Assembly (NCBI RefSeq): GCF_000236905.1
Contig: NC_016528.1
Coordinates: 444,001-508,000 of the forward strand
DNA from: Tetrapisispora phaffii CBS 4417
Lineage: Eukaryota > Ascomycota > Saccharomycetes > Saccharomycetales > Saccharomycetaceae
Length of the DNA: 64,000 nucleotides
Reading direction: 5' to 3'
Shown: positions 10,847 to 24,394 of the stretch, piece by piece
Position numbering within the stretch: position 1 is the stretch's first letter
Layout: each line of letters opens with the position of its first letter
The notes under the pieces: generated by a model
What the model saw: the letters and a program-made list of their open reading frames with translations, nothing else
Databases searched by the model: none
Told to the model about the DNA's origin: nothing
Translations under genes and position numbers: made by a program

Positions 10847-11157
10847 TTGTTATCTATGACTGTGTATTTGTTTATTAATCTATGATGAGTTATGTATCAA
10901 AATCAATATCGTACTATATTATGCATATATATGTGTATATGTGTAAGCACTAAAAGTTACAGATAAGTTCAAGATATTATGCTATTGTATGCTGATTGTC
11001 ATAAAAGGTTATATTGAACTTGTGTGGGAATATTAAAAATATGTGATCAAATTTTGTCAAATTTGTTTAAGATTTGTATACATAAGAATTTGTTCATGTG
11101 TGTGTGTGCGTGTGTGCGTGCATGCGTGAGTCTTGAGTGTGAGTTTTACAAGTCTAA
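10847..11157. repeat. Convergent TOS1/CSH1 3' region with GT-rich microsatellite
   Basis: 311 bp between two convergent genes. At about 11095-11130 there is an alternating TG/CG run (gtgtgtgtgtgcgtgtgtgc), a simple sequence that could adopt Z-DNA. Otherwise AT-rich 3' UTR sequence. Confidence 0.6.
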
Positions 11158-12282
11158 TTAGTTCGCTATTGGCAAATAGCTTAAATTTGAGTCTTTTCTT
11201 GCAATTTTTAAATTGCTTAATTTTTTTAAACTTCTTTTCAATGAGAATTTATTTTTTGAAGATATTGAATTTTCAATTTGTATTTGTTCAATATCATTAT
11301 ATCTTGATTGCAATCTCGAAAACTTATTATTTTTCCTATTAGTTGCACATAACCAACAATAAAATAAATATTCGGAATATAAAATTGAAAAAGCCAAAAT
11401 AAAACCTGCCACAACACATGCTAGAATATGAACTGCTAATGATTTAATAAAATTAGCATCGCCTGCATGCCACGAAGAACCTTTTGCGATTGTGAAGAAT
11501 GAATTTTTATGCATTTTATAATCAGCTGGTTGTAAAATTTTCACCACTGAATTCAAATTCTTATTATATAAACTTGACCTTTTATATTGTTTCCAAACCA
11601 TACTTATGAATAATGGACCAGTGGAAGACATTATTGTAATATATGGAACAAACCAATTTCTATCATATTTTTTTAAACTCTCAATAACTTTTAAGAAAAA
11701 AGGATGTCCTGGAATCGAACCCATCACATCATTTGAAACACCAGTTGGAGATGTTTTTCTTAAGAAAGCAGGAGCTGTTAGTAAAGGATCTAATTTTCTT
11801 TGACAACCATCATCTAAATCTATATAAACACCACCAAAATGAGATAAAATGAAATACCTGATTGCATCTGCTCTCTCTATTGGATACTGATAATTTTTAA
11901 AAGTCTCTAAAAACCATGAATAGTTTTCTGCAATGAAGTCTTCTGCCATCGCATCAGTCCATAAGATATACTCATAATCTGGATGTAGATCTTTACATCT
12001 TTGTTGACCTTCTTTCCAATGTTCTGGGATATCGTTCGTTTTATAAGTTTGATGTATTATTTTTGGGATCAATTGCGGTTTATTCAACATGGAGGGCGTT
12101 AAAAATGACGGTAATTCATCATTAGATAAATTTCTATAATTATCGGGATTTAATTCATAGTCCCTAAATGAATCTTTAACTGTATCATCCACTGCTAAAG
12201 TTAATACATCGAATGTATAGTACAGCGTCACAACGACGAAAGCAAAATTAACTAAAAACAAATAGATTAATTCACGTTTCAT
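11158..12282 (-). CDS. CSH1: Mannosyl-inositolphosphorylceramide synthase catalytic subunit (Csh1/Sur1)
   Basis: 374 residues, like S. cerevisiae Csh1 (376) and Sur1 (382). It has an N-terminal membrane segment (about 5-26), a GT32 catalytic domain with PKIIHQTYKTNDIP (about 73-86), AIRYFILSHFGGVYIDLDDG containing the DxD-type metal and sugar-nucleotide motif (about 140-159), and a second hydrophobic segment near the C-terminus (about 280-312). The enzyme transfers mannose from GDP-mannose to inositolphosphorylceramide in the Golgi, together with Csg2. SUR1 (chr XVI) and CSH1 (chr II) are duplicates in S. cerevisiae. The YSY6-TOS1 neighbours match the chr II copy, while VPS28-TIM50 match chr XVI, so the pre-duplication locus is what is seen. 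Confidence 0.9.
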   Translation of the reverse strand: MKRELIYLFLVNFAFVVVTLYYTFDVLTLAVDDTVKDSFRDYELNPDNYRNLSNDELPSFLTPSMLNKPQLIPKIIHQTYKTNDIPEHWKEGQQRCKDLHPDYEYILWTDAMAEDFIAENYSWFLETFKNYQYPIERADAIRYFILSHFGGVYIDLDDGCQRKLDPLLTAPAFLRKTSPTGVSNDVMGSIPGHPFFLKVIESLKKYDRNWFVPYITIMSSTGPLFISMVWKQYKRSSLYNKNLNSVVKILQPADYKMHKNSFFTIAKGSSWHAGDANFIKSLAVHILACVVAGFILAFSILYSEYLFYCWLCATNRKNNKFSRLQSRYNDIEQIQIENSISSKNKFSLKRSLKKLSNLKIARKDSNLSYLPIAN

Positions 12283-13377
12283 AATGAAGTTTATATGATT
12301 TGCAATATTATAATATAGTTTATTATGATCTGATCATACAAGAATATATTATATATCTATACAAATTTAAACACTGTCTCACTGCTACGAGCAAGCAGGA
12401 ATTCTATCATGTTTATATACAAAATTTGGAACTATGCTCGGCGGCAGATTTACCGAAATTACCATCTGTTACTCGGGAAAACATTATCCAAAAAAAGAAA
12501 CTATAAAAGAAGCAAAGCCTGCACGTTTCTTGTTGTTGTACACGTCCTCCCCACGACACCTTCTCTTGCCATTGCGACTAAGACAAACAAAACCCACCGC
12601 AAGATATTTTTTATAATGCGGGTTGCACCTAAATATAGAAAAAGCTAATTTATCTTTTCGTCTCCGCCTCTGTGTCTCCCACTGTTGTCGTTCCGGTTTG
12701 CCGTTGCCCGCTGCCCCCAATTTTCTAGCTCAAACGCGCACGAAATCATTTTTAACGCTGTGTTTTTTGGTCTTGTCAGTTGTGAGTGGGTTCAGCGTCT
12801 TAGTCACGTCACAGACATTGCTGCGCACACCATCCACTGTGCCACCATCGCGTTTCGGGCCGATGGACTTGTGGGCTGATCTGAGTGGTCTGTGATAAGG
12901 AAGGCGGGCGAGGGGCGCAGTTCATTGCGTGCGGGATCTTAATTAGGAAATCTAAGTGATTTTTGAATTAAGGTTGACGATAAGTTCCATGAAAAGAGAT
13001 AGCCAGGAAAAAGGGACTCGCTAGATGGTGGCCAGAGATAGATTTCCCAGCTTACTGTGTGTGCGTGCATTTCCAATAGGAGGAGGGTTTAGATTTGGTG
13101 GAGTATGGGAGAGCAAAAAGAACTAAAAAAAAAAGCGACGATTCTTAGCGGTAATTCAGTCAGTTTGTTTTTAGGAATTGTAATTTTTGATGTGTTTTTG
13201 GGCGTCACACTGTGGCCCCGCATGTCTTCGTTGGTTACCCGTAAATGACCACGTGACTATCTACACTAAGTTACCGTTGGGTCAGACTGACACCGTGTTT
13301 ATTACAATCTTTGCTGTCATACGGTCCTAGCGTTTCAAATGGATACGCCTTTCTTGGACGTCACAATGTGATAGTAA
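12283..13377. promoter_or_regulatory. CSH1 upstream region and spacer before tRNA-Thr, with Reb1- and Cbf1-like sites
   Basis: A 1.1-kb spacer with a patch (about 12640-12930) clearly richer in G+C than its surroundings. A TTACCCG Reb1-type motif lies at 13235-13241 and a GTCACGTG (minus strand) Cbf1/CDEI-type motif at 13250-13257, 9 bp apart and about 120 bp upstream of the tRNA gene. Several short overlapping frames at 12409-12895 on both strands have no domain-like features and I do not call them. Confidence 0.45.
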
Positions 13378-13450
13378 GCTTCTATGGCCAAGTTGGTAAG
13401 GCGCCACACTAGTAATGTGGAGATCATCAGTTCGACTCTGGTTGGAAGCA
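13378..13450 (+). tRNA. tRNA-Thr, anticodon AGU
   Basis: 73-bp gene with a complete cloverleaf. The acceptor stem pairs GCTTCTA with TGGAAGC (one G-T pair; discriminator A at 13450). The A box includes TGGCCAAGTTGG, the anticodon loop reads ACTAGTAAT (anticodon AGT), and the B box is AGTTCGACTC. It is followed by CATAAC and T runs that terminate Pol III. It is nearly identical to S. cerevisiae tRNA-Thr(AGU), except in the T arm. No intron. An identical second copy lies at 49584-49656 on the other strand. Confidence 0.97.
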
Positions 13451-13557
13451 TAACTTTTTATTTTTTTGCTTATTTATATACAATTGGAATAGCAAATGAT
13501 ATAAAGAGCAATCATCTTCACTTTACAACGAAAGGTATAATATATATTAATATAAAA

Positions 13558-13574
13558 TCGTATATAAATAGGTG
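13558..13574 (+). promoter_or_regulatory. SRE-like TCGTATA overlapping a TATA box upstream of the small secreted-protein gene
   Basis: TCGTATATAAATAGG: the heptamer TCGTATA (13558-13564) equals the core bound by Upc2/Ecm22 in S. cerevisiae sterol and anaerobic genes, and it runs directly into a TATAAATA box. The next long frame starts about 90-100 bp downstream, a normal distance. The motif is short, so chance is possible. Confidence 0.35.
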
Positions 13575-13661
13575 CTCTTGCAAACAATCCCTTTTGCACT
13601 CAAACAAACTAAAAAATGCACAGCTAATTTTGCACACGCAAATAGATATACATACGTATAT

Positions 13662-13976
13662 ATGATGCTCGCTAGAGGTCTTTTTTTAATATTGTCATTG
13701 ACAATAGTCACCTTCACCAGTGCAGTCACTGTTTCTCGCTTCAATGAAGTTCATTCTTTATTAAATGCATGGATTGATAAACATAAAATAGATTCGAATT
13801 CCTATTTTTCTGCTTCGAACTCTATTACCTATAGTATAATTCAATTGAATGATCTATTGCTTGATGAAGCTCTAAGCCACATACAAAAGAATAGAAGTGA
13901 TATTAAAGATATTAAATCAATAATCCCATTGAGTGATAAATTAAGCGGATTCATAGTAGTGGAAGAAGAACAATAA
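13662..13976 (+). CDS. Small secreted protein of unknown function
   Basis: 104 codons starting MMLARGLFLILSLTIVTFTS, a clear signal peptide (cleavage likely after SA at about residue 21). The rest (about 83 residues) is helical-looking and free of Cys, with FNEVHSLLNAWIDKHKID and SIIQLNDLLLDEALSHIQ, and ends in an acidic tail (VVEEEQ). The ATG at 13665 is an equally possible start. The frame continues upstream to 13572, but that part reads like tRNA-flank sequence. A TATAAATA box lies about 95 bp upstream. I do not recognise a family. It is convergent with the bZIP gene (81 bp apart). Confidence 0.55.
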   Translation: MMLARGLFLILSLTIVTFTSAVTVSRFNEVHSLLNAWIDKHKIDSNSYFSASNSITYSIIQLNDLLLDEALSHIQKNRSDIKDIKSIIPLSDKLSGFIVVEEEQ

Positions 13977-14057
13977 ACAGAATGTATAGTTTAGCTAGTC
14001 TTTATTTATTTTCAATACACACACATATACCTATATCTATTTGTATGTTTTTTTATC

Positions 14058-14984
14058 CTAAGAGTTCCTTGACTCAGTTCGCGTCGGAGTCATTGCTTTG
14101 CTTTGTATATCTCGTATAATTTCAGTCTTTTTGGTTTCACATGAATCATCATTTGTAGTACTATCTTCATCAAATAATTTCGTACAATTTTTCTCACATG
14201 ACCACTCGTTTCCTTTAACCTTCTTTTGACAACATTCTTTAGATTTCGCATCTTGAATCTCGTTGAAATCAAGCTCATACGATCCGTTATTGAAATAAAG
14301 CGGAGGCTTCACTCTCTCACCATCAGCATTGAATTTCCTCTTCATCGTCGTTATACTAGTGATTGGCATCGTACTGGGGATGTGTTTGTAATCACCCTTT
14401 GGTACTTTTAAACTCTTGCATACGCAAATAAAATCTTTGTTATTTGGATCATCCGCAAACACACAACGTTCTTGTTGGATGTCACCCATCGACTCGTCGA
14501 GGAGCTTCTCATTGTTAATCATCTGTCTCTTCAAACTGACGGCTTTCATCGGTTTGAAATTGTCAATGATAGTTGTTAAGTTCGCATCTTTAAATGTATG
14601 GTTTCTCACAATATCAGGTGTTGCGGAAGGAGTTATCACTTCAGGGATCGTGATAGAAGGCAACGTAACAGCAGCAGCTTTCTCCCTTAATGAAGAGATA
14701 CCAGACTTCCACAAATCAACTTCTTTCAAAGCAATTTCATACTTTAAGTTTAACTCAGCGTATTTCTTCTCCCACTCCTTAATTGTTTTCTTCAAACTAC
14801 CAACCTCATCAGCCAATTCAGATATTCTACTTGTTTTCCTCTCTCTGAATGCACGCTGAGCTTTTCTATTTTGCAACAGCTTCCTTGCCTTCATCTCCTG
14901 TTCAGAAAGAACCACTGAAGAATTACCATCTTTCTTAGACTTTCTACCAGGTTTTAACCGTTCCTTTAATATTACGCTATCCAT
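14058..14984 (-). CDS. Yap-type bZIP transcription factor (Yap5/Yap7-like)
   Basis: 308 residues. An N-terminal basic region with the Yap signature (LLQNRKAQRAFRERK, residues about 36-50; N-x-x-A-Q-x-x-F-R) is followed by a leucine-zipper-like coiled coil (about 55-100). It is preceded by a KPGRKSKK segment like the Hap4-like stretch of Yap5/Yap7. Two Cys groups follow: one Cys plus CVCK (about 175-190), and a C-terminal group with CC, CEKNC and a later Cys (about 255-285). Yap5 uses Cys-rich segments to sense iron-sulfur status. RPR2, a YIR016W-like gene and MET28 lie nearby; in S. cerevisiae these neighbour YAP5 (YIR018W), and PRE6 lies in the YAP7 region. So this is the YAP5/YAP7 ancestor position; I do not choose between them. 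Confidence 0.75.
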   Translation of the reverse strand: MDSVILKERLKPGRKSKKDGNSSVVLSEQEMKARKLLQNRKAQRAFRERKTSRISELADEVGSLKKTIKEWEKKYAELNLKYEIALKEVDLWKSGISSLREKAAAVTLPSITIPEVITPSATPDIVRNHTFKDANLTTIIDNFKPMKAVSLKRQMINNEKLLDESMGDIQQERCVFADDPNNKDFICVCKSLKVPKGDYKHIPSTMPITSITTMKRKFNADGERVKPPLYFNNGSYELDFNEIQDAKSKECCQKKVKGNEWSCEKNCTKLFDEDSTTNDDSCETKKTEIIRDIQSKAMTPTRTESRNS

Positions 14985-15669
14985 CTTATGAGATAGTCTA
15001 TGCTTAGTTATTTTATTCTTATTCCTTATTAGTTCTTGCTACGAAAAATACTTGAATAAACCGCTACAGTATTTAGAAATTCAAAATACAAATATAGATA
15101 TTACTATTAATAATGTTAATTGGAAACGAACGAATCAGCTTGTAACCCATTGCATTATAAATTACAATTCAAGATAAATAATCCGCACTTCTTATTAAAT
15201 TAAAATTACTAATGTTATATATATAAATATATTATTACTACTCGTGAAAAGAAATTTTTTTGCAATTTAATATATGTAAAAATCTTAATTGCACGTCGTT
15301 TTTTTAGTAAAATTACGAAACTTCATACAAAAACTACAAAAAAAGCATTTCGAAAATTCTTTTCACCATTCCATGTACGAACCTGAATGAACTTACGATT
15401 AAACCATTTGTTGCAATAACAAGTACGAGTGGATTATAAAATCAATGCAGTAAGTATATGGTGTAAATTCATGTATAGTAAGCAGTAATTCCGATATGTT
15501 ACCTTCAGTGGTCAAGGTTCTTTTATTATTATCTGAAATGAGACTTTTCGTCGGCTATAAATAAATACAATGAGTTTAGTTTGTTGAAGTTACTGTGCTT
15601 GTTTGACGTTATTTTTATTTTTAGATTGTGAAAAGTAGAACATTAAGAAAAACAGACAGAGCATTGAAA
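14985..15669. promoter_or_regulatory. Divergent bZIP/RPR2 promoter with Yap-response-like sites
   Basis: 685 bp between divergent genes. TTACTAA at 15206-15212 and TTAGTAA at 15304-15310 both match the Yap response element TTAsTAA, about 222 and 320 bp upstream of the bZIP ATG. They suggest self- or cross-regulation by Yap factors; this is inference from two 7-mers in AT-rich DNA. Confidence 0.4.
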
Positions 15670-16068
15670 ATGTCAGCTGAAAACGCAGAGATAATTGCTA
15701 CAAAACCACCGAAGAATGCCAGTAATAAAGAACAGTTTCAAAGGATTAATTATCTTTATCAACTATCAATGCATTATAAGAATGCTAATTTAGATATTTC
15801 AAGAACGTATGTCAATTTGTTAGACACCATAAGTAAAAAAACAAATACGAAGATATCACCAAATATAAAAAGATCATACTGTAAGAAATGTAAACGATTG
15901 ATAGATTATAAAGACCCGAAAATGTTTAAAGTAGTAAAATCAAAGAATAAAAAGAATGATAAATTCATTATCAATTGTAAATGTGGTTCTAAGAAAACTT
16001 TCCCAATAGGACTCAACAGAGATTACAAAACATACACAGAGAAAGAAGGAAACCTACTGGAAATATAA
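15670..16068 (+). CDS. RPR2: RNase P protein subunit Rpr2
   Basis: 132 residues starting at ATG 15670 (MSAENAEIIATKPPK). The frame extends upstream only through a GTG, so this is the first ATG. S. cerevisiae Rpr2 has 144. A helical N-terminal half (FQRINYLYQLSMHYKNANLD) is followed by a zinc-ribbon Cys pattern: YCKKCKRLID (about 75-84) and NCKCGSKK (about 107-114), the hallmark of the Rpr2/Rpp21/Snm1 family. Rpr2 is specific to nuclear RNase P, which matures tRNA 5' ends. Synteny with MET28 and YIR016W (all on S. cerevisiae chr IX right arm) agrees. Confidence 0.9.
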   Translation: MSAENAEIIATKPPKNASNKEQFQRINYLYQLSMHYKNANLDISRTYVNLLDTISKKTNTKISPNIKRSYCKKCKRLIDYKDPKMFKVVKSKNKKNDKFIINCKCGSKKTFPIGLNRDYKTYTEKEGNLLEI

Positions 16069-16274
16069 AATTAATCAAATACTAACTTCGAAACAAAGTA
16101 TTGATGCATGTATACATCTATTATTATATTTGATCGATCTAATTATAATAGCAAGATAGTCGATGAGCTTGTGGAATTAATTATATGTTGCGCTCATTGT
16201 TTAACCCGGGCCCACCACATTGGTTAAAGTGGTTAATGGGTAATATGTGAAGGGAGACTCCATTTTCTTAGGAG

Positions 16275-16282
16275 CGGGTAAC
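16275..16282 (+). promoter_or_regulatory. Reb1-like site CGGGTAAC upstream of PRE6
   Basis: CGGGTAAC matches the Reb1 core (TTACCCG on the other strand). It sits between RPR2 and PRE6, 80 bp upstream of the PACE element, where a nucleosome-clearing factor would be expected. Confidence 0.5.
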
Positions 16283-16354
16283 GTTTGTGCTACAATTCTG
16301 AGAAAGCGAAAAGCTAACAGTTCCGTAACAGATTTCAATTTAATAGGAATTCAT

Positions 16355-16363
16355 TTTGCCACC
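16355..16363 (-). promoter_or_regulatory. PACE element (Rpn4 site) in the PRE6 promoter
   Basis: TTTGCCACC on the plus strand is the exact reverse complement of GGTGGCAAA, the proteasome-associated control element bound by Rpn4. It lies about 270 bp upstream of the PRE6 start and supports co-regulation with other proteasome genes. Confidence 0.8.
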
Positions 16364-16631
16364 CAATATAAAAGTAAAGAACTTATATATAAATAAATAT
16401 AGAACAATAATTATAATTATATATCTATTTAGACTGTACATCGAAGTGTACTAGAAAGAAATAATTTCTGCATAACTTAATTATCTGAAGGAGAGTTTAC
16501 CGTCGATCTGAAATCCTCAAAGAAGAAGGAACTTAAAAAGCAAAAAAATATACATAAATTGAGTATACACATATAATTGGTTTCAATTAAATAATAAGTC
16601 ATCGCATTACAAAAAATATAAATATACAGAC

Positions 16632-17402
16632 ATGAGTGGTTACGATAGAGCTTTGTCTATTTTTTCTCCAGATGGGCATATTTTCCAAGTTGAATATGCT
16701 CTAGAGGCAGTTAAAAGAGGTACCTGTTCCGTTGGTATTAAAGGTGAAGACTGTGTAGTATTAGGTTGTGAAAGAAGATCTACTTTGAAACTACAAGATA
16801 CTAGAATCACCCCTTCTAAAATCTCTAAAATTGACAATCATATTATACTTTCGTTTTCTGGTTTAAACGCCGATTCCAGAATTTTGATTGAAAAAGCAAG
16901 AATTGAAGCCCAAAGTCACAAATTAACGCTTGAAGATCCTGTATCAATAGAATATCTAACTCGTTATATTGCTGGTGTCCAACAAAGATATACACAATCA
17001 GGTGGTGTTAGACCATTTGGTGTTTCTACATTGATTGCTGGTTTCGATCCAAATGATAACAAACCAAGATTATATCAAACAGAACCATCAGGAATTTATT
17101 CCTCCTGGACAGCTCAAACTATTGGTAGAAATTCAAAAACTGTAAGGGAATTTTTAGAAAATAATTACAATAAAGATGAACCCCCAAAAAATAAAGAAGA
17201 ATGTATTAAATTAACAGTAAAGTCTTTATTGGAGGTAGTACAAACCGGTGCTAAAAATATTGAAATCACTGTTGTTAGACCAAATAATGATATTATAACT
17301 TTAGACAATGACGAAATCGATAAATATGTTCAAGAAATTGAACAGGAAAAGAAACAACAACAGGAGGAAGATAAGAAGAAGAAAAAGCCATCCTCCACAT
17401 AG
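16632..17402 (+). CDS. PRE6: 20S proteasome subunit alpha 4 (Pre6)
   Basis: 256 residues (254 in S. cerevisiae). The N-terminus carries the alpha-type signature ([20 protein letters not shown]), followed by [20 protein letters not shown], the conserved [19 protein letters not shown] (residues about 117-135) and [20 protein letters not shown] (about 153-172). The tail is Lys/Gln/Glu-rich, as in the ortholog. Alpha subunits form the outer rings of the 20S core and lack the catalytic N-terminal Thr; alpha 4 is the one replaced by a second alpha 3... in no seen feature here, so standard 20S assembly is assumed. The PACE element upstream fits Rpn4 control. Expression is probably strong, given regular codon use. 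Confidence 0.97.
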   Translation: MSGYDRALSIFSPDGHIFQVEYALEAVKRGTCSVGIKGEDCVVLGCERRSTLKLQDTRITPSKISKIDNHIILSFSGLNADSRILIEKARIEAQSHKLTLEDPVSIEYLTRYIAGVQQRYTQSGGVRPFGVSTLIAGFDPNDNKPRLYQTEPSGIYSSWTAQTIGRNSKTVREFLENNYNKDEPPKNKEECIKLTVKSLLEVVQTGAKNIEITVVRPNNDIITLDNDEIDKYVQEIEQEKKQQQEEDKKKKKPSST

Positions 17403-17760
17403 TTTAACTTGTCTATTTGATAAATATACATATATATACGTATATATAAATAAATAGATGGACTAAATATCTACACAAAAATTATATTTAACTTCTCTAG
17501 TTACATAATTAATATACAGCGCATGTAATAATAAGAGAGCATCTTCAAGCTATTCTACCCTTCCGTTTACTTTATAAAATTTGATTCTATGCTGCGTCGC
17601 TGAGTCTCAGAAAGAAATACCATAAAGTTTTGTGCGAAAATAAAACGACGTAAAATACATATATGTATATATATGTATAAATTAATATACCTATGCATTT
17701 CTTCATATGTTTACCAACATCTATAATTGATAATTAAAAGATAAAACTATTAATTTACAA
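17403..17760. other. Intergenic region PRE6 to YIR016W-like gene
   Basis: 358 bp, AT-rich, with two TATATA/GTATA palindromic runs (about 17429-17447 and 17658-17679). Contains the PRE6 3' UTR and the next promoter. Confidence 0.5.
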
Positions 17761-18291
17761 ATGTCTGTACCAGGAGCAATAGTAGAAGATTCTAATAATA
17801 TATTCGAAAGTCATAGAATATGGCAAGCCACTTATCCTAATTCAAATTTAACTGAAGTGTCGTTGACTGAGAGAGACAGTCTATTTGATAATGACGAGTT
17901 TAAATTAGTTGACGACTTCGATCTGCATTATCAACATTTTATGAGTGACACTACTACATCGAACGGGAAAAGCTCGACAGAAAGTACAATAAGGAAACGG
18001 GATCGAATTACTTTAAGACTCAAAGAGTTCAAGGATAAAGTAATCGGAAACTTCCGACGTATTAAAGAAGATAAGACACGTAAACATTCTGGGATAAAAA
18101 ACACAACCTCCCAGAATATGAATATTAAAAACTATAAAACTGATATAGACAAATATGAGGATCTATTTAGTGACACTGACAATATGAATGTTCCTATAAG
18201 AACAGATGCATATCAATGCCCCCAAGATATAAATATGCTTCAAGAACTCTCGCCAAAGCCAATGGAAAATGTAGAATTGCTTGAAACTTAA
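17761..18291 (+). CDS. Uncharacterised protein, YIR016W/YOL036W-like by position
   Basis: 176 residues, hydrophilic, no membrane segment. The N-terminal region has an aromatic-acidic stretch (DNDEFKLVDDFDLHYQHF, about 40-57), followed by a basic segment (TIRKRDRITLRLKEFKDKVI, about 75-94). I recognise no domain. It lies between PRE6 and MET28. In S. cerevisiae YIR016W lies between RPR2 and MET28, and its duplicate YOL036W is close to PRE6, so the position fits. S. cerevisiae YIR016W (265) and YOL036W (761) are longer, so the assignment is tentative. Confidence 0.6.
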   Translation: MSVPGAIVEDSNNIFESHRIWQATYPNSNLTEVSLTERDSLFDNDEFKLVDDFDLHYQHFMSDTTTSNGKSSTESTIRKRDRITLRLKEFKDKVIGNFRRIKEDKTRKHSGIKNTTSQNMNIKNYKTDIDKYEDLFSDTDNMNVPIRTDAYQCPQDINMLQELSPKPMENVELLET

Positions 18292-18462
18292 CAAATTATC
18301 CAGAATAGATCTCCTCAGATTAAAATATATAATAACGACGAAAATTAAGCAATAAGTCTGCATTTTAGATCGTCGTGTGAAATTTTTGAGATTGTGTCCT
18401 GTATACTTTGCGAATAAATAAGTATTTTGCTATTATAACATTAGTACTTCCTAGTTTAAAGT

Positions 18463-18993
18463 TTAATTTGTATTTTTTAGTTTAATTTCATTTAGTAACT
18501 CATTAGATTTTTGTTCATTGATTTTTTCTATTTTCTCTCTCCAATATTTATTTTCAATTGTTAAATCTTCTATCTTTGAGTACAATTCAGCGACTCTTCT
18601 ATTTAACATATCTCGTTTCTTCTTTGTCTCTTGTTCTCTCAACTTCTTTCTCTGTCTGAACCTTGCACTAGCCTCGATGTTCTTTCTTCTCTTCTCAAGT
18701 AACAACTCTTCTTGACATTTCTCATATTCAACAGGATCATCGGACTTGACAACCTCGGAATCTACCTCTAAATCTCGTTCACTCACAGTAAGTGACCTGG
18801 GTATCGAATATTCGTCTAAATTTGCCTTTGTTTGCACGCTATTATTGTTAATGGCATCAATTATCTCTTTAGAATTTTCACTACTGACTATAAGAAGCGA
18901 AAGTAATTGTGACCCTAATTCAGAATTATTTTTAATTAAGTCTTTCAATCTCTCAGATATATCTGAATTTTTCACATTCAATAGTTGTGACAT
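18463..18993 (-). CDS. MET28: bZIP cofactor Met28 (sulfur metabolism regulator)
   Basis: 176 residues (187 in S. cerevisiae). The C-terminal half is a bZIP: basic region RRKNIEASARFRQRKKLREQ (residues about 103-122), then a coiled coil (LNRRVAELYSKIEDLTIENKYW, with Leu at about 128, 135 and 142). The N-terminal part is acidic and Ser-rich. Met28 lacks its own activation domain and stabilises the Cbf1-Met4 complex on sulfur-gene promoters. Its own upstream region holds Met31/32-like and Cbf1-like motifs, as expected for an autoregulated gene. Synteny with RPR2 and the Yap gene (S. cerevisiae YIR015W-YIR018W) is conserved. Confidence 0.88.
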   Translation of the reverse strand: MSQLLNVKNSDISERLKDLIKNNSELGSQLLSLLIVSSENSKEIIDAINNNSVQTKANLDEYSIPRSLTVSERDLEVDSEVVKSDDPVEYEKCQEELLLEKRRKNIEASARFRQRKKLREQETKKKRDMLNRRVAELYSKIEDLTIENKYWREKIEKINEQKSNELLNEIKLKNTN

Positions 18994-19110
18994 TTTAAGG
19001 TTTTAATAAGTGATATGAATTTTGGATGCCTAGCATACAAGCTCATCCTATATTACAAGTCAACTAACATCAAAAGAACTGAAAGATGAATTTTATATAC
19101 TCTTTGTACA

Positions 19111-19146
<36 letters not shown>

Positions 19147-20167
19147 AACATGAAAATAAGTTTGATGGAATTTACCATACTACAATTTGAGACACTTCCT
19201 AGCCACAGCCACAACATTGTAGTTCAAGATATTTATAAACTAAGACGGCTACCTAATATAAACAACGATTTAATTTGATCGAAATGTATGAACTCACTAT
19301 CTCGGAGGTATTAAATTATAAAACATTACCTACTCCCGGTCAATCACATGCTATGGTAGTATAATGTCTTAAAATGTTATCCTAATGCAGAATGCATTTG
19401 CCAAGACAACATCAACCCTTATCACAAGCCGATGCCTATTCCAAATGAACGTTAGAGTATCTTCTACCCCTCCACACACACACTCCAGATATTATCAACC
19501 ACCACAACCACAACTATGTGTTTTGCTTACCTGCTTGGACGTCAAAGTTTTAAGTTTTGAGTACAATAGATAAGCTATAGTCAATTTGAATTCCACAGTT
19601 TTGTATACTTTTCGAAGCAAAACACTTCATCGGATCTGTATTATTATCATTTTGACTCTTAATTGCGTGAGTGTTTTTTTTTGGGCCTTTCCTGATTTTT
19701 GAGATCTAATAGAGTAGCTAGTTCTATTAATTGCGGTGGATATTTGATCTTTGTTGGTTTCGTTGTTGCTATCGTTATTTAGTTTGCTGTATTGTTGTGA
19801 TCATAGTACTTACTGGCGTGTCTGTTATAGCTAGTTTAGTCATGATCAGTCATTATTACTGCTATGTAATTGTGGCGCTTGACATCCCGATCCGGACAAT
19901 CGATTTAAAACTGCCGGGATATTAGTGTTAACTGTGTGTAACTGTGTGAGGGAGTAAGTGTGTGCGTGTGTATCTGACGTAGACGTCCGAAAAGGGAAAG
20001 TTCCGGAGATCGGGTAACATAGTGAGTTCATATGACTATCAATAATTAATAAATAATATATGGCCACCCTAAATGGTGACTAAAAAAAGGATACAACTAA
20101 GAGATGACATGTATTGGATGTTGGAAACTATATATATATATATAGAGGTTTATGGGTAGGTATGATT
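18994..20167. promoter_or_regulatory. Long MET28 upstream region with sulfur-regulon motifs
   Basis: 1.17 kb between the MET28 start and the SEC3 stop. Tandem GCCACA cores (Met31/32-type) lie at 19202-19213, an ATCACATG Cbf1-type site at 19343-19350, and CCACAGTTT, a full AAACTGTGG Met31/32 site on the minus strand, at 19593-19601. An (AT)n-(GT)n microsatellite lies at about 19111-19145 and a TA run at about 20130-20144. Short frames here have no features. Confidence 0.5.

Positions 20168-24394
<4,227 letters not shown>

Noticed and set aside
11095..11130. Alternating TG/CG run as a possible regulatory or telomere-like repeat
   Set aside because: It is a simple dinucleotide microsatellite in a convergent 3' region; no telomere unit is seen.
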